Source: Haloparvum sedimenti
GTDB lineage: Archaea > Halobacteriota > Halobacteria > Halobacteriales > Haloferacaceae
Length of the DNA: 44,004 bases
Direction: 5' to 3'
Assembly: GCF_001462205.1 (NCBI RefSeq)
Contig: NZ_LKIR01000135.1
Span: 1 to 44,004, forward strand
Of this stretch, positions 39,881-44,004 are shown piece after piece. Each line of letters starts with the position of its first letter. Within the stretch, counting starts at the first letter, position 1. The position numbers were made by a program, and so were the translations under genes. The notes beneath the pieces are model-generated. The model was not told where the DNA came from and did no database searches. It saw only the letters and a list, made by a program, of their open reading frames with translations.

Positions 39881-41155
39881 CTACTCCGAGATCCACAGCC
39901 CAGCCGCCAGCACCGCGGCGCCGACCTGCGAGGCCGCCAGCAGCGCGAACGCGACCCGGAAGCCGGCGGCGTCCGCGAGGGTGCCGACGACCGCGGGCGC
40001 GAACGCGCCGGCGCCCATCAGCAGGGTGCGGACCACGCCGAGCCCGCCGCCGGCCATCCAGTCGGGCAGGATCTCCACGAGGTGTGCACCCCGGACCGGC
40101 CGGAAGCCGTGCGCGCCCAGTCCCAGCAGGACGACGACCGCGCCCAGCGCGACCGGGCCGGCGCCGACGGCCGGCAGGACGACCGCCGCCGCGAGCGCCG
40201 CGCCCGCAAGCGCCAGCGTCGCGACGATGACCGGGAGTCGGCCCACGCGGTCGCTGAGGTCGCCGGAGACGAGTTGGACCAGACTCACGACGAACAGCGC
40301 CGAGTAGATCAGGTTCGCGGTCGCGGTCGACAGCCCGCCGGCGTCCACGAGGTACAGCGGCAGGAATGCCACCGTCCCGTTGTAGGCGAACGAGAACAGC
40401 ACCGTGACGCCGACGAACGCGGAGAACCGAGGGGCACGGAACAGGTCGACGTAGTCGCGGACGCCGGGCTCGCCCCGGTCCTCGTCGACGGCGTTCGGGT
40501 CGGTCCCCGGTTCCTCCCCGCTCCCGGCGTCCGGATCCGACCCCTCGGAGAGCCGGCGCGGTACGCGAATCTGGAACGCGGCCGCCAACCCGACCGCGAC
40601 GACGCCGGCGATCAGGAACACGGCCCGCCAGTCGGCGCCCGGCAGCCGCGACAGCGCCGCCGCGAGCGCGGGCGGCGCGGACAGAAACAGCACGACGGCC
40701 GCGGGCGCGACCACGCCGCCGAACGCGCCGAACGTGTCGAGCGCGCCGAGAGCGCGTCCGGTCCGGGCGGGATACACCCGCGAGAGCAGGCGGACGGCGA
40801 CGGTCTTGTGGGCGCCGGTCCCCGCGCCCATCACGAGCATCGCGCCGACGAGGACCGCGAACGGCGAGTCGACGACGAGCACGAGCGCGCCCGCGCCCGC
40901 GAGCACGGCGCCCGCGACGACGACCCGCACCGCGCCCAGCCGGTCCGCGAGGACGCCGCTGGGGAACTGCATCGCGGCGTAGACGATCATGAATCCGGTG
41001 AACGCGGTCCCGACCGCGGCGTTGCTGACGCCGTAGCTCGCCTGCAGCGGCTCGAAAAGCGGCGGGAACGCGTACCGCAAAAACTTCGCGAGGAACCAGA
41101 TCAGCGCCGTCAGCACGAGCACGTCGTACTCGCGGAGACGGCCGAGCGCGGTCAT
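39881..41155 (-). CDS. Major facilitator superfamily transporter
   Basis: 424 aa with about 12 hydrophobic segments in two sets of six, split by a hydrophilic acidic loop (about 205-240). The MFS signature between helices 2 and 3 is GVLADRLGAVRVV, and its counterpart in the second half is GDLSDRVGRLPVIV. The first residues (LREYDVLVLTALIWFLAKFL) lead straight into helix 1. The substrate cannot be read from sequence. A TATA-like GTTTAACC lies about 27 nt upstream. Confidence 0.92.
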   Translation of the reverse strand: MTALGRLREYDVLVLTALIWFLAKFLRYAFPPLFEPLQASYGVSNAAVGTAFTGFMIVYAAMQFPSGVLADRLGAVRVVVAGAVLAGAGALVLVVDSPFAVLVGAMLVMGAGTGAHKTVAVRLLSRVYPARTGRALGALDTFGAFGGVVAPAAVVLFLSAPPALAAALSRLPGADWRAVFLIAGVVAVGLAAAFQIRVPRRLSEGSDPDAGSGEEPGTDPNAVDEDRGEPGVRDYVDLFRAPRFSAFVGVTVLFSFAYNGTVAFLPLYLVDAGGLSTATANLIYSALFVVSLVQLVSGDLSDRVGRLPVIVATLALAGAALAAAVVLPAVGAGPVALGAVVVLLGLGAHGFRPVRGAHLVEILPDWMAGGGLGVVRTLLMGAGAFAPAVVGTLADAAGFRVAFALLAASQVGAAVLAAGLWISE

Positions 41156-41257
41156 CGTTCCCCCGGTGGCCGACGAGGGGGTTAAACCGTCCGACTCCGG
41201 CAGATCGGCGGCGCGACGCCGGACCCGCGGCGCGCCGACGCGTCGGCGTCCGACGGT

Positions 41258-42406
41258 CTACCGCTCGTCGAGCGGGACGATCTCGGCGTCCTCGGGACCG
41301 GTGTAGCGGGCGCGCGGGCGGATCAGGCGGTTGTCCTCCTGATACTCGAGCACGTGGGCGATCCAGCCGCCGGCCCGGGACATCGCGAAGATGGGCGTGT
41401 ACATGTCCATCGGGATGCCGAGGTGGTCGTAGACGGAGCCGGAGTAGAAGTCGACGTTCGGCGCGATCCCCTTCTCGACGAGCCCCTCCTCGGTGAGGTA
41501 CTCCTCGATGGCGGTGGTGTAGTCGAGCCACTTCGTGTCGCCGGTCGACTCGGAGAGGTCGCGCAGCTTCTCCTCTAAGATCTCCGCGCGGGGGTCCTTC
41601 ACCTCGTAGACGCGGTGGCCGAAGCCGGGGATCCGGCGGCCGTTCGCGCGGGCGTCCTTCGCCCACTTGACGGGGTCCTTCCCGGAGGCGTCGACCTCGT
41701 GGAGGGTCTCCATCACGTCCTGGTTGGCGCCGCCGTGGAGCGGGCCGGAGAGCGCGCCGATGCCGCCGACGACCGCGGAGTAGATGTCGGCCATCGTCGA
41801 ACCGATCACCATCGCCGTGAACGTCGACGCGTTGAGCCCGTGGTCGGCGTGCAGCGTCAGCGCCATGTCGAACGTCTCCTCGGCCACGTCGTCCGGTTCG
41901 ACGCCGGTGAGCATGTAGAGGAAGTTGCCGGCGTGGGAGAGCTCCGGGTCCGGCGCGACCGGCTCCTCGCCCTGCCGCGCGCGCTCGAAGGCGGCGAGGA
42001 TCGTGGGGATCTTCGCGGTGATCCGCCGGCCCTGTCGGAGCGAGTGGTCGAGGTCCTCCGGCTCGCCGTCGGCCTCGGGATCGTAGCTGCCGAGCATCGA
42101 CACCCCGGTCCGCAGCGCCGCCATCGGCTCGGCGTCCGCCTCCGCGAGCGTCGCGACCGTCTCCAACACGTCGTCGTCGACCGCGCGCTCGCTCGCGAGG
42201 TCCGCCGCGAACGCGTCGAGCTCGTCCGCGGTCGGCAGCTCGCCGTGCCACAGCAGATAGAGCACCTCCTCGTAGGTAGCCTCGCGGGCGAGATCCCCGA
42301 TGTCGTAGCCGCGGTACACGAGTTTGCCGACGCTACCGTCGATGTAGCTCAGCTCGGACTCCGCGACGAGAACACCCTCCAAGCCCCGCTTCAGCTCGTC
42401 TGACAT
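41258..42406 (-). CDS. citZ: Citrate synthase
   Basis: 382 aa, the short archaeal/Gram-positive form. It condenses acetyl-CoA and oxaloacetate in the citric acid cycle. Key blocks: YRGYDIGDLA, SYDPEADGE, LHADHGLNAST with catalytic His, GGANQDVMETL, PGFGHRVYEVKDPRA with the second His and Arg, and NVDFYSGSVYDHLG with catalytic Asp. No C-terminal extension for NADH inhibition. A CGCTTTTTTG tract about 30 nt upstream is the likely TATA element. The 198-nt gap to the right neighbour holds the promoter and no other gene. Confidence 0.97.
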   Translation of the reverse strand: MSDELKRGLEGVLVAESELSYIDGSVGKLVYRGYDIGDLAREATYEEVLYLLWHGELPTADELDAFAADLASERAVDDDVLETVATLAEADAEPMAALRTGVSMLGSYDPEADGEPEDLDHSLRQGRRITAKIPTILAAFERARQGEEPVAPDPELSHAGNFLYMLTGVEPDDVAEETFDMALTLHADHGLNASTFTAMVIGSTMADIYSAVVGGIGALSGPLHGGANQDVMETLHEVDASGKDPVKWAKDARANGRRIPGFGHRVYEVKDPRAEILEEKLRDLSESTGDTKWLDYTTAIEEYLTEEGLVEKGIAPNVDFYSGSVYDHLGIPMDMYTPIFAMSRAGGWIAHVLEYQEDNRLIRPRARYTGPEDAEIVPLDER

Positions 42407-42604
42407 ACCCGAACGGTTCCCGCCACCCTCAAAAAAGCGTTATCGTTTAGGAGGGTTTTTGTTCGACAGTCGTCGAACCGCAGGGCGACGTTGCACGGCG
42501 ACGGCGGGTCGCTCGGAGAACCCTTTTTCACGGCGCGGCGCCAAGACGAACGGCGACCGGCCGGTCGCTCCGATCCTGATACCTCCGTGCCGACCGCGCG
42601 CCGC

Positions 42605-44004
42605 TCACCCGCGCGCCGGGACGACGGTGATCCGCTGTTTGCGGTCGATGGCGTCCTCCAACTCCTCGGCGATGGCGGAGCCGCGGGAGACCTGTACCTC
42701 GCCGCCGCGGCCGACGGTCGCGGTGAACAGGTACTCGTCGCCCGCGCGCACCTCGACGGTGTCGCCGACGTGCTCGTCCATCGGGATGACGACGTGCCGG
42801 GAGGTGATCTCCGGCTGGACCACCTGCTCGCGCTCCGCGCCGACCTGGCCGTTGCCGGCCCCCGCGGAACCGGCCGGACCGGACGTGCCGCCCCCGCGAC
42901 CGGGCTTCTCGTCGTGCGTGCGCACGTCGATGTCGATGCCGAGTCTGTTCTCGATGTCGGTGATGCGGCCGCCGCCCTTCCCGATGACGGAGGCGATGTC
43001 GTCCTCCTCGACGTAGACGACCGCGTCGTCGTTGCCCTGCAGTTCGACGTCGACGTGTCCGCGGGCGACCGACCGGATCTCGCGTTCGATCTCCTTTTTG
43101 GCGATGCGGCCGACGCCGGTCTCGGTGCTCCCCTCGCCCTCCTCGCCGAGCGGGACGGTGACGACCTGCCGGTTGAACGTGTAGATCTCGTACTCCGGCC
43201 GGCCGGTCTCGAAGTCGGTCACCTGAATGACCGGGCGCGCGAGGTCCTCGGCGGTGAGCCCCTCGGGCACCTTCACCTCCGTCTCCACGTCGTAGACGGT
43301 CTCGACCTCCCCGGCCTCGATGTAGACGACGGTGTCGACGATCTGGGGGATCATGCCGAGTTCGACGCGGCCGACGAGACGCTGGAGCGAGTCGATGGCC
43401 CGGGAGGCGTGGACGACGCCGACCATGCCGACGCCGGCCATCCGCATGTCCGCGAACACCTCGAAGTCGTCCGTCTTGCGGACCTCGTCGTAGATGGTGT
43501 AGTCCGGGCGGACCAGAAGCAGGGAGTCGGCGGTGTTGGCCATGTCGCCGCCGAGCGCGCCGTACTGGGTGATCTCCGGGCCGACCTGCAGGTCGCGCGG
43601 CTTCTCCATCGTCTTGACCGCGTAGTCGCTGTCGTTGAGGAACTCCGCGACCGCCTGTGCGAACGTCGACTTCCCGGCCCCGGGCGAGCCCGAGATCAGG
43701 ACGCCGCGTTTCGACTCCAGGAAGCGCTCGCGGAGCTCGTCCGCGAACTCGTAGTCGTCGAGGACGGTCTTCGCGATGGGGCGGACGGCCGTGATCTCGA
43801 CGCCGTCGGAGAAAGGGGGCCGCGCGACCGCGATCCGGTAGTTGCGGTACTGGACGATGTCCATCCCCTCGTCGGAGAGCTCGACGTAGCCGTCGTTGGA
43901 CTGTCGCGCGAGGTTGACGATGGCGGTCGCCCACTCGCGCATCTGCTCGTCGCCGGTCGGCTCGTCGTCGATGACCTCGTAGCGCATCTCGCCGAGCGTG
44001 CCGC
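42605..44004 (-). CDS. PIN-ATPase-KH protein (archaeal PilT-type), 5' end beyond window
   Basis: The frame is open to the right edge (GTLGEMRYEVIDDEPTGDEQ), so the N-terminal PIN nuclease domain of this family lies outside and the Met at 43987 is not the true start. Visible: a VirB11/PilT-like ATPase with Walker A SGSPGAGKST, Walker B-like DYTIYDEVRKTDDFEV and the motif GVVHASRAIDSLQR; then a KH domain (VIGKGGGRITDIENRLGIDIDV); a Gly/Ala-rich linker; and a final TRAM-like beta domain (VGDTVEVRAGDEYLFTATV). Proteins of this PIN-ATPase-KH build are widespread in archaea, and RNA binding and cleavage is inferred from the domains. Confidence 0.93.
   Translation of the reverse strand, partial: GTLGEMRYEVIDDEPTGDEQMREWATAIVNLARQSNDGYVELSDEGMDIVQYRNYRIAVARPPFSDGVEITAVRPIAKTVLDDYEFADELRERFLESKRGVLISGSPGAGKSTFAQAVAEFLNDSDYAVKTMEKPRDLQVGPEITQYGALGGDMANTADSLLLVRPDYTIYDEVRKTDDFEVFADMRMAGVGMVGVVHASRAIDSLQRLVGRVELGMIPQIVDTVVYIEAGEVETVYDVETEVKVPEGLTAEDLARPVIQVTDFETGRPEYEIYTFNRQVVTVPLGEEGEGSTETGVGRIAKKEIEREIRSVARGHVDVELQGNDDAVVYVEEDDIASVIGKGGGRITDIENRLGIDIDVRTHDEKPGRGGGTSGPAGSAGAGNGQVGAEREQVVQPEITSRHVVIPMDEHVGDTVEVRAGDEYLFTATVGRGGEVQVSRGSAIAEELEDAIDRKQRITVVPARG

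Noticed and set aside
1-44004. CRISPR array
   Set aside because: No regularly spaced repeats with unique spacers. The 22-bp array at 27070 has no spacers, and the R-family copies are too few and irregular.

Overview
The window is chromosomal DNA of a haloarchaeon, most likely a Halorubrum-type organism. GC content and third-position GC are very high, proteins are acidic (rich in Asp, Glu and Ala), and most genes have an archaeal TATA box 26-30 nt upstream of the start with almost no leader. The gene content is archaeal: thermosome, MCM, three-OB RPA, a fused-doublet histone, Hef, archaeal CCA-adding enzyme, TiaS, a tRNA with a bulge-helix-bulge intron and a PIN-ATPase-KH protein. The genus is inferred from style and gene order; no search was run.

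Left edge (1-2900): an accessory zone. A rolling-circle (HUH) replication initiator runs off the left edge. Upstream of it is a small zinc-finger gene, and the pair lies directly 3' of a tRNA gene with anticodon CAU (tRNA-Ile2, or possibly elongator Met), the usual position of an integrated plasmid or pleolipovirus-like element. A lower-GC PD-(D/E)XK nuclease gene sits between this tRNA and an intron-containing tRNA-Asn.

2900-7500: information processing and chromatin. CCA-adding enzyme, then convergent to it a run of rpa2, histone and histone-deacetylase-family genes. The histone and deacetylase genes are one nucleotide apart.

7500-14150: a composite structured repeat (R1), a Tat lipoprotein with a bactofilin-like beta-helix, a SufU/NifU-type Fe-S scaffold, an autoantigen-p27-type zinc-ribbon protein, small unknown genes, the fork-repair helicase/nuclease Hef, and a compact repeat (R4).

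14150-23100: mcm, interrupted by a 473-aa intein at the Walker A Lys, followed by a conserved haloarchaeal string of unknown genes ending in a MinD/ParA-like ATPase. Then a TPR protein with a DUF424 protein, a second copy of the large repeat (R2, inverted relative to R1) and a 2'-5' RNA ligase-like phosphodiesterase.

23100-32300: serA, a CNNM/CorC-type CBS membrane protein, tRNA-Val(UAC), a DUF192 protein, a degenerate repeat copy (R3), a UvrD-like helicase overlapping an M24 peptidase, and a divergent pair (unknown protein and RidA) that may share one TATA box. A small membrane protein and tRNA-Ser(GGA) follow.

32300-44004: a strong orphan hairpin, a tiny basic/acidic protein, thermosome subunit, ornithine cyclodeaminase/alanine dehydrogenase family enzyme, a membrane histidine kinase, tiaS (whose product modifies tRNA-Ile2(CAU), probably the tRNA at 2.1 kb), an HTH regulator, an MFS transporter, citrate synthase and the 3' part of a PIN-ATPase-KH gene that leaves the right edge.

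The observations most worth following are (1) a ~51-bp twin-hairpin unit whose two copies in R1 differ by compensating base-pair changes in both stems, with a related compact copy before mcm, and (2) a patch of AT-ending codons confined to the extein just 3' of the MCM intein, the pattern expected of a co-conversion scar from intein homing.
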